This document shows positions 9,115 through 18,933 of a stretch of 64,000 nt of DNA, piece after piece. Position numbers and translations under genes: made by a program. Under the pieces are notes generated by a model. The model made no database searches and had not been told where the DNA came from. It saw only the letters and a program-made list of their open reading frames with translations. Where the stretch lies: the NCBI RefSeq assembly GCF_900636915.1, contig NZ_LR134327.1, positions 1,488,001 to 1,552,000 of the forward strand, given 5' to 3'. The stretch is from Aggregatibacter aphrophilus ATCC 33389 (lineage in GTDB: Bacteria; Pseudomonadota; Gammaproteobacteria; Enterobacterales; Pasteurellaceae). The stretch's first letter is position 1, and every line of letters begins with the position of its first letter.

Positions 9115-10299
9115 ATGATGTTATCTACCCCTCTTTTTATTGCGTTGCGCTATTGGCGGGCAAAAAGTGCCGATCGTTTTGGGCGATTGGTCACCAATTT
9201 GGCCAGCTTCGGTATTGTACTTGGCGTCATGGCGTTAATTATTGTGCTTTCCGTGATGAATGGTTTGGAAGGCCATCAAAAACAGCAGGTGCTTTCTTCA
9301 TTGCCACACGCCATTGTTAGCCCGGCAAACAAAGTGAATATTGATGAAACCATGCCACTCATGCCGAATTTTGTGCATAAAGCCGTGCCGATTAACATGA
9401 CCAACGTGATCTTTCAAACGGCCTCCGGCGTGAGCGCAGGGCAGGTGATTGGGGTGCGTGAGTTTGATGATGACCCGATGTTAGGTGGTTTGCCTACGCA
9501 AGACTTTAATAATGTCTTACCTGCGGGCGGGTTTAATATCATTATTGGGGATCAATTGGCACAAAAATTAAACATTTACGTAGGTGATAAAGTGCGTTTG
9601 ATGATTACCGAAAACAGCCAATATACGCCTTTTGGTCGCGTGCCGTTACAGCGTTTGTTCACCGTGAGCGAAATCTATTTTGACACCGGCGAGGCCTCGG
9701 GCTATGAGGCGTTTGCCAATTTAACGGATATTGGTCGTTTGATGCGAATTCAGCCGGGCGAAGCGCAAGGTTATCGTTTATTTTTAACGGATCCGTTTTT
9801 GATTACCGAATTACCGACAGCCTTTCCTGAACCCTACCAAATCACCGACTGGCGCGCTCAAAAAGGTGAGTTTTTCCAAGCGGTACGGATGGAAAAAAAC
9901 ATGATGGGCTTATTGGTGAGCTTAATTATTGTGGTGGCGATTTCCAATATCATTACATCCTTAAGTTTAATGGTGGTGGATAAGCAGGGTGAAATTGCTA
10001 TTTTGCAAACTCAAGGATTAACCAAAGGGCAGGTGCGCTCCATCTTTATCTATCAAGGCTTATTGGTAGGCATAATGGGCACATTAATCGGTTCGATCTT
10101 GGGCGTGGTGGTGACCTTAAATTTAGATAGTATTGTGAACTTATTAGGCTCACAAGCGATGTATTTACCGACAGCACTTGATCCGCTACAGCTTATCGTG
10201 ATTGTTGCCTTTTCAATTCTATTGTCTTTGTTGTCGACGATTTATCCGGCCTATCGAGCAGCGAAAGTAGAACCTGCGGAAGCCTTACGCTATGAATAA
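9115..10299 (+). CDS. lolC: Lipoprotein-releasing ABC transporter permease LolC
   Basis: LolC is a 394-residue inner-membrane subunit of LolCDE, which extracts outer-membrane lipoproteins and hands them to LolA. It has an N-terminal membrane segment ([18 protein letters not shown]), a periplasmic domain of about 200 residues, and three C-terminal membrane segments (FtsX-type permease domain) ending in the typical [18 protein letters not shown]. Start [17 protein letters not shown] matches the family. The stop overlaps the lolD start by 8 bases, so the genes are translationally coupled. Confidence 0.95.
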   Translation: MMLSTPLFIALRYWRAKSADRFGRLVTNLASFGIVLGVMALIIVLSVMNGLEGHQKQQVLSSLPHAIVSPANKVNIDETMPLMPNFVHKAVPINMTNVIFQTASGVSAGQVIGVREFDDDPMLGGLPTQDFNNVLPAGGFNIIIGDQLAQKLNIYVGDKVRLMITENSQYTPFGRVPLQRLFTVSEIYFDTGEASGYEAFANLTDIGRLMRIQPGEAQGYRLFLTDPFLITELPTAFPEPYQITDWRAQKGEFFQAVRMEKNMMGLLVSLIIVVAISNIITSLSLMVVDKQGEIAILQTQGLTKGQVRSIFIYQGLLVGIMGTLIGSILGVVVTLNLDSIVNLLGSQAMYLPTALDPLQLIVIVAFSILLSLLSTIYPAYRAAKVEPAEALRYE

Positions 10300-10999
10300 A
10301 AGAGATGAAAAAATGAGTACAGCATTATTATCCAGTCAAAATATCAGTAAATTTTATCAGGAAGGCAACCAGCAAACGGAAGTGTTAAAACAGGTGTCTT
10401 TTTCCATGCAACCGGGAGAGTTGGTTGCCATCGTGGGAAGTTCGGGATCCGGTAAAAGCACGTTGTTGCACACCTTGGGCGGTTTGGATCAACCGAATAG
10501 CGGTGAAGTGTTTATCAACGGACAATCTTTGCAAAAAATGACGCCGAATGCGTTGGCGAAGTTGCGTAATCAGTATTTAGGTTTTGTGTATCAATTTCAT
10601 CATTTGATGGCAGATTTCACCGCACTTGAGAACGTGATGATGCCGATGTTAATTGGTCGGCAAAATAAAGGCGAGGCGCAATCCCGTGCAGAACAAATGC
10701 TAAGTGCGGTCGGTTTACAACATAGAATTTCACATCGACCGTCCGCGTTGTCGGGCGGTGAGCGTCAACGGGTGGCAATTGCCCGAGCGTTGGTGAATAA
10801 CCCCGCGTTGGTGTTGGCTGATGAGCCTACAGGGAATTTGGATCACAAAACCACAGAAAGCATTTTTGAACTGATACAACAGCTCAACCAAGAAAAACAG
10901 ATCGCCTTTTTATTGGTGACCCATGACTTAAGCTTGGCGGAAAAACTTAACCGTCGCTTAATCATGCAAGACGGCGTATTGCGCGAGGAAAATGCCTGA
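10292..10999 (+). CDS. lolD: Lipoprotein-releasing ABC transporter ATPase LolD
   Basis: LolD is the cytoplasmic ATPase of the LolCDE lipoprotein-release complex. Visible motifs are Walker [10 protein letters not shown], the LolD-specific stretch [20 protein letters not shown], signature [16 protein letters not shown] and Walker [14 protein letters not shown]. From the ATG at 10292 it is 235 residues and overlaps lolC. A second in-frame ATG at 10313, with AGAGATG upstream, gives 228 residues and may be the true start. The lolE start codon overlaps the end of lolD. Confidence 0.95.
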   Translation: MNKRDEKMSTALLSSQNISKFYQEGNQQTEVLKQVSFSMQPGELVAIVGSSGSGKSTLLHTLGGLDQPNSGEVFINGQSLQKMTPNALAKLRNQYLGFVYQFHHLMADFTALENVMMPMLIGRQNKGEAQSRAEQMLSAVGLQHRISHRPSALSGGERQRVAIARALVNNPALVLADEPTGNLDHKTTESIFELIQQLNQEKQIAFLLVTHDLSLAEKLNRRLIMQDGVLREENA

Positions 11000-12249
11000 T
11001 GAATACGCCATTTTTTATTAGCTGGCGTTACCAACGGAGTAAGCATAAGAACCGTTTGGTGTCGCTGATTTCTTTCTTTTCCAGTCTTGGCATTGCCCTT
11101 GGTGTGGCGGTGTTGATTGTGGGCCTAAGTGCCATGAACGGTTTTGAACGTGAACTCAATCAACGAATTTTAGCCGTGGTGCCACACGCGGAAATTACCA
11201 GCGCACCGGGACAACATGAAACATCTATTCGTCATTGGCAAAATTTGCAGACGAAATTAAAACAGAATCCGCAAATTAACGGCATTTCACCTTTTGTAAG
11301 TTTTACCGCGTTGGTGGAAAACGGCGCGAAATTAAAAGTGGTGCAAATTAAAGGGGTGGAAAGCCGGTTGCAAGACTCGGTCAGTACGTTAGGGCGTTTT
11401 GTGTTAAACGATGGTTGGCAGCATTTTGCCAAGCAAGGTGGCTTGATCTTGGGCTATGGCATTGCGCGGGATTTGGGCGTGCAAGAAGGGGATTGGGTTT
11501 CTTTACTGATTTCTCAGCAAAAAGGCTCGGAAAATTTATCCCAGCCTTTACGCGAACGGGTGCAAGTGACCGGTATTTTACGTTTGGATGGCCAGCTTGA
11601 TCACAGTTATGCCTTAATGCCGTTGGCACAGGCTCAACAATTAATGGAATATCAACCGGATGAAGTGAGCGGGGTAGAGTTAAAAACCACGGATCCATTT
11701 AGCGTACAAACCATGAATTACTCCATGTTACAGGATTATCCGCAAACCTTGTATTTACAAACATGGATTAGTAAATTTGGCTATATGTATCGCGATATTC
11801 AGCTGATCCGCACGGTGATGTATATCGCCATGGTGTTGGTGATCGGAGTGGCTTGCTTTAATATTGTGTCCACGCTCATTATGGCGGTGAAAGATAAAGC
11901 CGGCGATATTGCCATTATGCGTACTCTTGGCGCCAACAATCAGTTCATTAAACGGATTTTTATTTGGTACGGCCTACAGGCAGGCATGAAAGGCAGTCTG
12001 ATTGGCATTGTATTGGGGATTATGTTGGCGTTAAATCTCACCCAATTAATTCAGTGGCTTGAAATGGCGCTGGGGCGGAAGTTACTATCCGATGGTATTT
12101 ACTTCGTAGATTTTCTTCCGACAGAATTGCACTGGCAAGATGTGTTGTTGGTATTGCTTGCCGCTTTGGTGTTGAGTTTATTCGCCAGCCTTTATCCGGC
12201 AAATCGTGCGGCAAAATTACAACCGGCGCAAGTATTGAGTAGTCATTAA
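10999..12249 (+). CDS. lolE: Lipoprotein-releasing ABC transporter permease LolE
   Basis: LolE is the second FtsX-type permease of LolCDE (416 residues) and carries the main lipoprotein-binding periplasmic region. It starts [24 protein letters not shown] and has one N-terminal and three C-terminal membrane segments, ending YPANRAAKLQPAQVL. Sequence resemblance to the upstream LolC shows they are ancient paralogues. Its start coincides with the lolD stop. It is the last gene of the operon; aroG follows behind its own regulated promoter. Confidence 0.95.
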   Translation: MNTPFFISWRYQRSKHKNRLVSLISFFSSLGIALGVAVLIVGLSAMNGFERELNQRILAVVPHAEITSAPGQHETSIRHWQNLQTKLKQNPQINGISPFVSFTALVENGAKLKVVQIKGVESRLQDSVSTLGRFVLNDGWQHFAKQGGLILGYGIARDLGVQEGDWVSLLISQQKGSENLSQPLRERVQVTGILRLDGQLDHSYALMPLAQAQQLMEYQPDEVSGVELKTTDPFSVQTMNYSMLQDYPQTLYLQTWISKFGYMYRDIQLIRTVMYIAMVLVIGVACFNIVSTLIMAVKDKAGDIAIMRTLGANNQFIKRIFIWYGLQAGMKGSLIGIVLGIMLALNLTQLIQWLEMALGRKLLSDGIYFVDFLPTELHWQDVLLVLLAALVLSLFASLYPANRAAKLQPAQVLSSH

Positions 12250-12254
12250 TAAAA

Positions 12255-12290
12255 TTGCAAATAAACTAGTTTACTAGTACAAATTATAGT
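12255..12290 (+). promoter_or_regulatory. TrpR-type operator overlapping the aroG promoter
   Basis: Two ACTAGT hexamers separated by 2 bp (AAACTAGTTTACTAGTAC, 12263-12280) match the E. coli trp operator arrangement. They fall between a -35-like TTGCAA (12255-12260) and a -10-like TACAAA (12278-12283, 17-bp spacing); an alternative -10 TATAGT is at 12285. A repressor bound here would block RNA polymerase. This suggests that aroG is repressed by TrpR with tryptophan. Confidence 0.75.
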
Positions 12291-12351
12291 GATAGAGTGA
12301 AACCACTTTTTTCGGTAATTTTTAAATTTGTTGTATTTAAGAGAGTGAATC

Positions 12352-13434
12352 ATGAAAACAAAGAACGATATTTCCATTGAAAATGACGATACACGAATTG
12401 GTAAAATCGAGCAGGTGTTACCACCGATTGCGTTGCTGGAAAAATACCCGGCAAGCAATATTGCGGCGAAAACCGTAGAACAAGCCCGCAAAGAAACTCA
12501 CCAAATTATTCATGGTGGAGATGATCGCCTGCTTGTCGTGATTGGTCCTTGTTCCATCCATGATCCGAAAGCCGCATTGGAATATGCGCAACGTATTAAA
12601 TTAATGCGTGAAAAATATAAAGACACCTTACAAATTATCATGCGCGTTTATTTTGAAAAACCGCGTACTACTGTGGGTTGGAAAGGCCTCATTAATGACC
12701 CGCATTTAAATAATTCTTATGCCTTAAACGACGGTTTGCGTATGGCGCGTAAATTATTGTCCGACATTAACGATTTAACCGTGCCGACGGCAGGGGAGTT
12801 TTTGGATATGATTACGCCGCAATATTTAGCGGATTTCATGAGTTGGGGGGCCATTGGGGCTAGAACCACCGAATCTCAAGTTCACCGTGAATTGGCTTCC
12901 GGCTTGTCTTGTGCGGTCGGTTTTAAAAATGCCACCAACGGTTGCGTAAAAATTGCGTTAGATGCCATCGGTGCGGCAGAAGCGCCACATCATTTTTTAT
13001 CGGTTACCAAGTTCGGCCACTCTGCAATTGTGTCCACGAAAGGTAATAATGACTGCCATATTATTTTACGTGGTGGTGACAACGGCCCGAATTACAGCGA
13101 AAAAGATGTTAATGACGTATGCGAAGAATTGGCTAAAGCAGGCTACAAATCTCATGTTATGGTTGATTTCAGCCATGCTAACAGTAGCAAACAATTCAAA
13201 AAACAATTGGAGGTTTGTAAAGACGTGTGCGGGCAAATCGCTTCCGGTTCCGAGAAAATTTTTGGTGTAATGATCGAAAGTCACTTGGTTGAAGGGCGTC
13301 AAAACTTGGTTGAAGGTCAGCCGTTGACATACGGACAAAGCATCACCGACAGCTGCATTGGTTGGGAGGACAGCGAAACCGTGTTACAACAGATCTCTGA
13401 TGCTGTTGCGGCAAGACGAAAATTAAAAGGTTAA
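12352..13434 (+). CDS. aroG: 3-deoxy-7-phosphoheptulonate (DAHP) synthase, AroG type
   Basis: This class I DAHP synthase (360 residues) joins phosphoenolpyruvate and erythrose 4-phosphate, the committed step to aromatic amino acids. It has the family motifs VIGPCSIHDPKAA near 63, KPRTTVGWKGLINDP near 104, GARTTESQVHRELASGLSCAVGFKN (active-site region) and the metal-binding MVDFSHANS. Sequence is closest to the AroG (phenylalanine-sensitive) branch as I remember it, yet the upstream operator is of TrpR type, which in E. coli is associated with aroH. A GAGAG ribosome site precedes the ATG. Confidence 0.93.
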   Translation: MKTKNDISIENDDTRIGKIEQVLPPIALLEKYPASNIAAKTVEQARKETHQIIHGGDDRLLVVIGPCSIHDPKAALEYAQRIKLMREKYKDTLQIIMRVYFEKPRTTVGWKGLINDPHLNNSYALNDGLRMARKLLSDINDLTVPTAGEFLDMITPQYLADFMSWGAIGARTTESQVHRELASGLSCAVGFKNATNGCVKIALDAIGAAEAPHHFLSVTKFGHSAIVSTKGNNDCHIILRGGDNGPNYSEKDVNDVCEELAKAGYKSHVMVDFSHANSSKQFKKQLEVCKDVCGQIASGSEKIFGVMIESHLVEGRQNLVEGQPLTYGQSITDSCIGWEDSETVLQQISDAVAARRKLKG

Positions 13435-13464
13435 TTGATCCTCTAACCGATTCATTTCTCATAT

Positions 13465-13508
13465 AAAGTGCGGTGGAAATTCTCAACGAAAATCCACCGC
13501 ACTTTTTT
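13465..13508 (+). terminator. Inverted-USS terminator after aroG
   Basis: A 13-bp perfect stem made of two facing uptake sequences, AAAGTGCGGTGGA (13465-13477) and TCCACCGCACTTT (13493-13505), followed by a T-run. Confidence 0.93.
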
Positions 13509-13601
13509 CTGCCTTTGAGTGAAAACTTTCCACTTTTAAGTTAAATCACCCTCGGATTTGGTATATCATATAACGACTTTTTTCTGTTAACCGAGGCAAT
13601 A

Positions 13602-15002
13602 ATGGCGTCTAAAAATTCTCCTCCTGCGAAAGAACAAACCACTCTAAATATCCCTCCTCATTCTATTGAAGCCGAACAAGCGGTGTTGGGCAGTATTTTA
13701 TTGAATGATAAATGCTGGGATGATGTGGCGGAAAATGTTGTAAAAGAGGATTTTTACCGTTTCGAACATCGCCTGATTTTTGAGGAAATGGAAAAATTAA
13801 TGGCGCAACAGGCGCCGGTTGATTTGATTACCTTAGAACAAGCCTTAAAAAGTAGAGAAGTTATAGAGCAAGTCGGTGGTTTTGCTTATTTAGCGGAGCT
13901 ATCCAATAACACGCCAAGTGCCGCCAATGTCGGCGCTTATGCCAATGTGGTGCGCGAAAAAGCGATTATGCGAGAGTTGATTTCTGTAGGAAATAAAATT
14001 GCGCAAAATAGCTATTCACCAAAAGGGCAGGATGTTAAACAATTATTGGACGAGGCGGAACGGGAAGTCTTTGCCATTGCGGAAAAGCGCAGTTCCAGTA
14101 ATGAAGGCCCGCAAAATATCATCAATGTGTTAGAAAACACCATCAGCAAAATCGAACAACTTAGTCAAACCAAAGATCATTCCGGCGTTACCGGGGTTTC
14201 TACCGGCTTTAAAGATTTAGATAAGAAAACTGCCGGTTTGCAGAAATCCGATTTAATCATTGTTGCCGCCCGCCCTTCCATGGGGAAAACCACCTTTGCG
14301 ATGAACCTCTGTGAGAATGCCGCGTTAGGCAGTGAAAAACCGGTATTGGTATTCAGTTTAGAGATGCCTGCCGAACAAATCATGATGCGTAGCCTTGCGT
14401 CACTTTCTCGTGTAGATCAAACAAAAATTCGTACAGGTCAAGGCTTGGATGACAATGATTGGGCGAAAATTTCCAGTACCATGGGCATGCTTGCCAAAAA
14501 GCCGAATTTGTTTATTGACGATTCTTCCGGCTTAACGCCAACAGAGCTTCGCTCCCTTGCCAGACGGGTTTATCGTGAGAATGGCGGGTTGAGTTTAATC
14601 ATGGTGGACTACCTTCAATTAATGCGAGCGCCGGCATTTTCCGATAATCGTACTTTAGAAATTGCCGAAATTTCCCGCTCTTTAAAAGCCTTAGCGAAAG
14701 AGTTGGAGGTGCCGGTGATCGCCCTGTCACAATTAAACCGTACGTTGGAAAATCGTCAGGATAAACGCCCGGTGAACTCGGATTTGCGGGAATCGGGATC
14801 CATTGAACAAGACGCGGATTTAATTATGTTTATTTATCGTGATGAAGTGTATAACCGCGAGTCGGAAGAAAAAGGTATTGCAGAAATCATCATCGGTAAA
14901 CAGCGTAACGGACCGATTGGGCGTGTGAAGTTGGCATTCCAAGGTAATTTTTCCCGTTTTGATAATTTAGCAGAACATCATCATTACGATGACGAATATT
15001 AG
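13602..15002 (+). CDS. dnaB: Replicative DNA helicase DnaB
   Basis: DnaB is the hexameric 5'-3' helicase that unwinds DNA at the replication fork and recruits primase. This 466-residue protein has the N-terminal DnaB domain (SIEAEQAVLGSILL near 20) and the RecA-like C-terminal domain with Walker A ARPSMGKTTFAMN and Walker B LIMVDYLQLM; a conserved SDLRESGSIEQDAD stretch lies near 395. No intein is present, although DnaB is a common intein host. The alr gene follows after 26 bases, as in many gamma-proteobacteria. Confidence 0.97.
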   Translation: MASKNSPPAKEQTTLNIPPHSIEAEQAVLGSILLNDKCWDDVAENVVKEDFYRFEHRLIFEEMEKLMAQQAPVDLITLEQALKSREVIEQVGGFAYLAELSNNTPSAANVGAYANVVREKAIMRELISVGNKIAQNSYSPKGQDVKQLLDEAEREVFAIAEKRSSSNEGPQNIINVLENTISKIEQLSQTKDHSGVTGVSTGFKDLDKKTAGLQKSDLIIVAARPSMGKTTFAMNLCENAALGSEKPVLVFSLEMPAEQIMMRSLASLSRVDQTKIRTGQGLDDNDWAKISSTMGMLAKKPNLFIDDSSGLTPTELRSLARRVYRENGGLSLIMVDYLQLMRAPAFSDNRTLEIAEISRSLKALAKELEVPVIALSQLNRTLENRQDKRPVNSDLRESGSIEQDADLIMFIYRDEVYNRESEEKGIAEIIIGKQRNGPIGRVKLAFQGNFSRFDNLAEHHHYDDEY

Positions 15003-15028
15003 ATAACACAACGTAAAAGAGATAAAAA

Positions 15029-16111
15029 ATGCACATGAAACCCGCAACAGCCAAAATCAGTTCTGTTGCTTTAAAACACAATATTCAAACCATTAAACAA
15101 AAAGCCCCAAACAGCAAAATCATTGCTGTGGTAAAAGCTAACGCTTACGGACATGGTGTGGTGTTTGTTTCTTCCGCCGTAGAAAGTATGGTGGATTGTT
15201 TTGGCGTGGCACGTTTGGAAGAAGCATTAAAATTGCGTTCCAACGGTATTACCAAGCCAATTTTGTTATTAGAAGGCTTTTTCTCTTCTAAAGATTTGCC
15301 GATTTTGGCGGTCAATAATATTCAAACTGTGGTACATAGCAAAGAACAGCTAGAGGCTTTGGAAAGAGCGAAAACCCCAAATCCGGTAAAAGTGTGGTTA
15401 AAAATTGATACGGGAATGCATCGTTTAGGCGTGCATTTGGATGAAGTTGAAACCTTCTACCAAAAATTAAAATCCCTCTCTTGTGTCGATCCGAATATTG
15501 GTTTTGTGAGCCACTTTAGCCGTGCGGATGAACTGGAGTGCGGTTATACTGAGAAACAATTAGCCCGATTTTTACAGGCAACGGAAGGTAAATCCGGTGA
15601 GCGTAGCATTTCCGCTTCCGGCGGTATTCTGTTTTGGCCGGAGGCGCATTTAGACTGGATTCGTCCCGGCATTATTATGTACGGTATTTCACCGAATAAC
15701 ACCGCTGGAAAAGAATACGGTTTAACGCCGGTGATGAATTTAACCTCTTCTTTAATTGCCGTGCGTGAACACAAGAAAGGAGAACCGGTGGGCTATGGCG
15801 GTGTATGGGTAAGTGATAAAGATACCAAAATCGGCGTGGTGGCCATTGGTTATGGCGATGGCTATCCGCGTGATGTGCCGGAAGGCACTCCGGTTTATCT
15901 TAACGGCCGCCGCGTACCGATTGTAGGTAAAGTGTCCATGGATATGTTGACCGTGGATCTCGGCGCAGACAGCCAAGATAAGGTGGGTGATGAGGTGATT
16001 CTGTGGGGCAAAGAATTACCGATTGAAGAAATTGCGTCAATTGCCGGCATTATCAGCTATGAATTAATTACCAAATTAACCCCGCGTGTTTTAACCGAAT
16101 ACATTGATTAA
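15029..16111 (+). CDS. alr: Alanine racemase
   Basis: This PLP enzyme (360 residues) interconverts L- and D-alanine to supply D-alanine for peptidoglycan. The PLP lysine is in AVVKANAYGHG (near residue 34) and the catalytic tyrosine is in YGISP; conserved GYGDGYPR and VGKVSMDMLTVDL motifs follow. The start could be the ATG at 15029 or the in-frame ATG at 15035, which begins MKPATAKIS like homologues. It lies directly downstream of dnaB and is probably co-transcribed with it; pgi follows after 29 bases. Confidence 0.96.
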   Translation: MHMKPATAKISSVALKHNIQTIKQKAPNSKIIAVVKANAYGHGVVFVSSAVESMVDCFGVARLEEALKLRSNGITKPILLLEGFFSSKDLPILAVNNIQTVVHSKEQLEALERAKTPNPVKVWLKIDTGMHRLGVHLDEVETFYQKLKSLSCVDPNIGFVSHFSRADELECGYTEKQLARFLQATEGKSGERSISASGGILFWPEAHLDWIRPGIIMYGISPNNTAGKEYGLTPVMNLTSSLIAVREHKKGEPVGYGGVWVSDKDTKIGVVAIGYGDGYPRDVPEGTPVYLNGRRVPIVGKVSMDMLTVDLGADSQDKVGDEVILWGKELPIEEIASIAGIISYELITKLTPRVLTEYID

Positions 16112-16140
16112 ATCTCAACGATTAAGTTTAAGGAGAGCTT

Positions 16141-17790
16141 ATGCAAAACATTAATCCAACTCAAACTAACGCATGGAAAGCATTAACCCAACATCATGCA
16201 CAACGCAAAAATGCGACGATTCAAGAATTATTTGCGCAAGAGAAAGATCGTTTCGACAAATATTCTTTAACGTTTAACGATGAGATTTTGGTGGATTTTT
16301 CCAAAAATAATCTAACTCAAGAAACCCTTGGCTTATTGCGTCAACTCAGTGAAGAATGTGGCTTGGCACAAGCGAAGAAAGCCATGTTTGACGGTGAAAA
16401 AATCAACCGTACTGAAAATCGTGCCGTGTTACATACCGCACTTCGTAATCGCGCTAATACCCCGGTGTTGGTTGACGGCAAAGATGTGATGCCGGACGTC
16501 AATGCGGTGTTGGCGAAAATGAAAACTTTTTGCGCACGTGTAATTTCCGGTGAGTGGAAAGGTTACACCGGCAAGGCGATCACTGACGTCATTAATATCG
16601 GTATCGGCGGTTCGGATCTTGGCCCGTACATGGTGACCGAAGCGTTGCGCCCTTACAAAAACCACCTCACGATGCACTTTGTGTCTAACGTAGATGGCAC
16701 TCATATTGCGGAAACGTTGAAGAAAGTGAATCCTGAAACCACCTTAATTTTAGTGGCCTCCAAAACGTTCACCACCCAAGAAACCATGACTAACGCATTG
16801 TCTGCCCGCGATTGGTTCCTTGCCGCAGCAAAAGATCCTGCCCATGTGGCAAAACACTTTGCGGCACTGTCTACCAATGCAAAAGCGGTAGCGGAATTCG
16901 GCATTGATACCGACAATATGTTTGAATTCTGGGATTGGGTTGGTGGCCGTTATTCTTTATGGTCTGCCATCGGTTTATCCATTGCGTTGTCTATCGGTTT
17001 TGAAAACTTTGAAGCCTTGTTAAGTGGTGCGCACGCGATGGATCAGCATTTCTTAAATGCGCCGTTAGAGCAAAATATTCCAACCACATTAGCATTAGTG
17101 GGCTTGTGGAACACCAATTTCCTTGGCGCACAAACGGAAGCCATTTTACCGTACGACCAATATTTACATCGCTTTGCGGCTTATTTCCAACAAGGTAACA
17201 TGGAATCCAACGGTAAATATGTTGATCGTAATGGCAATGTTATTCGTGATTATCAAACCGGCCCAATCATTTGGGGCGAACCGGGCACTAACGGTCAACA
17301 CGCGTTCTATCAATTAATCCACCAAGGCACAAGCCTGATTCCTTGTGATTTCATCGCACCGGCGCAAAGTCATAATCCGTTGTCCGATCATCACGCGAAA
17401 TTGTTATCTAACTTCTTCGCACAAACAGAAGCCTTGGCATTTGGTAAAACCAAAGAACAAGTGGAAGCAGAATTCTTAAAAGCGGGGAAAACGTTGGCGG
17501 AAGTGGAAGATATCGTGCCGTTTAAAGTCTTCACCGGTAACAAGCCGACCAATTCCATTTTGTTACAAAAAATCACACCGTTTAGTTTAGGCGCGTTGAT
17601 TGCCATGTATGAACACAAAATTTTCGTACAAGGCGTATTGTTCAATATTTACAGCTTTGACCAATGGGGCGTGGAACTAGGTAAACAACTTGCCAACCGA
17701 ATCCTGCCTGAATTGGTTACCAACGATAAAATTGAAAGCCATGACAGTTCAACCAACGGCTTGATTAATCAATTCAAAGCTTGGCGTTAA
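16141..17790 (+). CDS. pgi: Glucose-6-phosphate isomerase
   Basis: Pgi (549 residues) interconverts glucose 6-phosphate and fructose 6-phosphate in glycolysis. Signature stretches are [15 protein letters not shown], the phosphate-binding [23 protein letters not shown], the catalytic glutamate/histidine region [15 protein letters not shown], and the C-terminal motif with the active lysine in [14 protein letters not shown]. The length is standard. AAGGAG lies 8 bases upstream of the ATG. Confidence 0.97.
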   Translation: MQNINPTQTNAWKALTQHHAQRKNATIQELFAQEKDRFDKYSLTFNDEILVDFSKNNLTQETLGLLRQLSEECGLAQAKKAMFDGEKINRTENRAVLHTALRNRANTPVLVDGKDVMPDVNAVLAKMKTFCARVISGEWKGYTGKAITDVINIGIGGSDLGPYMVTEALRPYKNHLTMHFVSNVDGTHIAETLKKVNPETTLILVASKTFTTQETMTNALSARDWFLAAAKDPAHVAKHFAALSTNAKAVAEFGIDTDNMFEFWDWVGGRYSLWSAIGLSIALSIGFENFEALLSGAHAMDQHFLNAPLEQNIPTTLALVGLWNTNFLGAQTEAILPYDQYLHRFAAYFQQGNMESNGKYVDRNGNVIRDYQTGPIIWGEPGTNGQHAFYQLIHQGTSLIPCDFIAPAQSHNPLSDHHAKLLSNFFAQTEALAFGKTKEQVEAEFLKAGKTLAEVEDIVPFKVFTGNKPTNSILLQKITPFSLGALIAMYEHKIFVQGVLFNIYSFDQWGVELGKQLANRILPELVTNDKIESHDSSTNGLINQFKAWR

Positions 17791-17805
17791 TTCAGTCTAA
17801 CCGGC

Positions 17806-17931
17806 AATAAAGTGCGGTGACAAAAAACAGCGTTTTTGAACGTTGGCTATGCCAACGGCTCTGAAGAAGCGAATAAATCACTGAGGTGATTTATGAGTAA
17901 AATTCTCGGTGTTTTTTAACCGCACTTTGGC
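17806..17931. other. Intergenic inverted repeats between pgi and ribH
   Basis: A forward USS (AAAGTGCGGT, about 17810-17819) and a reverse USS (ACCGCACTTT, about 17920-17929) face each other over ~100 bases. Between them are two perfect small hairpins: CGTTGGC/GCCAACG (17841-17857) and AATAAATCAC/GTGATTTAT (about 17872-17892). No gene is supported here. The outer pair could act as a long-loop terminator for pgi. Confidence 0.55.
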
Positions 17932-17940
17932 TTTTTCTTA

Positions 17941-17969
17941 CTGCCAGAAAATGAATTTTATGCTAGAAT
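17941..17969 (+). promoter_or_regulatory. Predicted sigma-70 promoter of ribH
   Basis: -35 CTGCCA (17941-17946), 17-bp spacer, extended -10 TGCTAGAAT (-10 hexamer at 17964-17969). The ribH start is 41 bases downstream. Confidence 0.6.
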
Positions 17970-18009
17970 TCGCGCGCAATTTTTTATTAACACAACAATA
18001 GGACAGAAC

Positions 18010-18483
18010 ATGAAAGTTTTAGAAGGTAATATCGCCGCACCAAAGGCTAAAGTCGCCGTCGTAATCAGCCGTTTCAACAGTTTTATCAATGAGAGCCTAC
18101 TTGAAGGCGCCCTAGATGCGTTAAAACGTGTTGGTCAGGTGAAAGATGACAATATCACCTTAGTGCGTGTGCCGGGAGCATATGAATTACCGTTAGTTGC
18201 CCGTCGTTTGGCCGAAAGTAAAAAATTCGATGCTATTGTTGCTTTAGGTACAGTGATCCGTGGTGGCACAGCGCACTTTGAATATGTTGCAGGTGAAGCC
18301 AGCAGCGGTTTAGGCAAAGTGGCGATGGAAGCTGAAATTCCGGTGGCTTTTGGTGTGTTAACAACGGAAAACATTGAGCAAGCTATTGAGCGTGCAGGCA
18401 CCAAAGCCGGCAACAAAGGGGCGGAAGCCGCATTAGTTGCGTTAGAAATGTATAATTTGTTAAATCAAGTTCAGGCTGCGTAA
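18010..18483 (+). CDS. ribH: 6,7-dimethyl-8-ribityllumazine synthase
   Basis: RibH (157 residues) condenses the ribityl-amino pyrimidine with dihydroxybutanone phosphate, the penultimate step of riboflavin synthesis, and normally assembles into a 60-mer shell. Visible motifs are [27 protein letters not shown], the substrate region [19 protein letters not shown] and [28 protein letters not shown]. It lies 6 bases upstream of nusB, the usual bacterial arrangement, in what looks like a ribH-nusB-thiL-pgpA operon. Confidence 0.97.
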   Translation: MKVLEGNIAAPKAKVAVVISRFNSFINESLLEGALDALKRVGQVKDDNITLVRVPGAYELPLVARRLAESKKFDAIVALGTVIRGGTAHFEYVAGEASSGLGKVAMEAEIPVAFGVLTTENIEQAIERAGTKAGNKGAEAALVALEMYNLLNQVQAA

Positions 18484-18489
18484 CTGACA

Positions 18490-18915
18490 ATGGCTGAACA
18501 AACAAAAAAAATCTCTCCACGCCGTCGCGCCCGTGAATGTGCGGTGCAGGCGTTATATTCTTGGGCTATTTCGCAAAATAGCCCTGAGCTGGTCGAATTA
18601 AACTTCATGACCGAGCAAGACATGAATGGTGTTGATAAACCGTATTTCCGCAAATTATTCCGTCAAACGGTGGAAAATGTGGATGCCGTGGAACACACTA
18701 TGCAAGGTTATTTAGATCGTACCTTAGATGAACTGGATCCTATTGAAAAAGCCATTTTGCGTCTTGCTGTGTATGAATTACAGTTTGAAGCGGATGTGCC
18801 GTATAAAGTGGTGATCAACGAAGCTATCGAAGTGGCCAAAGTATTCGGTGCGGATGAGAGCCACAAATATATTAACGGTGTGTTGGATAAAATCGCACCG
18901 GTCGTGCGTCGCTAA
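18490..18915 (+). CDS. nusB: Transcription antitermination factor NusB
   Basis: NusB (141 residues) binds boxA RNA with NusE (ribosomal protein S10) to form the rRNA antitermination complex. It has the N-terminal [15 protein letters not shown] and the C-terminal [34 protein letters not shown] signatures. It is tightly packed between ribH and thiL, and an AGGAGG ribosome site for thiL follows its stop. Confidence 0.97.
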   Translation: MAEQTKKISPRRRARECAVQALYSWAISQNSPELVELNFMTEQDMNGVDKPYFRKLFRQTVENVDAVEHTMQGYLDRTLDELDPIEKAILRLAVYELQFEADVPYKVVINEAIEVAKVFGADESHKYINGVLDKIAPVVRR

Positions 18916-18933
18916 CATTTTGCAGGAGGCAGG

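Noticed and set aside
5201..9115. Cobalamin or SAM riboswitch upstream of metH
   Set aside because: No conserved B12-box or SAM aptamer elements were found in 8891-9114.
13602..15002. Intein in DnaB
   Set aside because: The protein is of normal length and the conserved motifs are continuous.
17872..17915. Eight-codon frame MSKILGVF upstream of ribH as a leader peptide
   Set aside because: Too short, no regulatory logic such as repeated codons, and located before the predicted ribH promoter.
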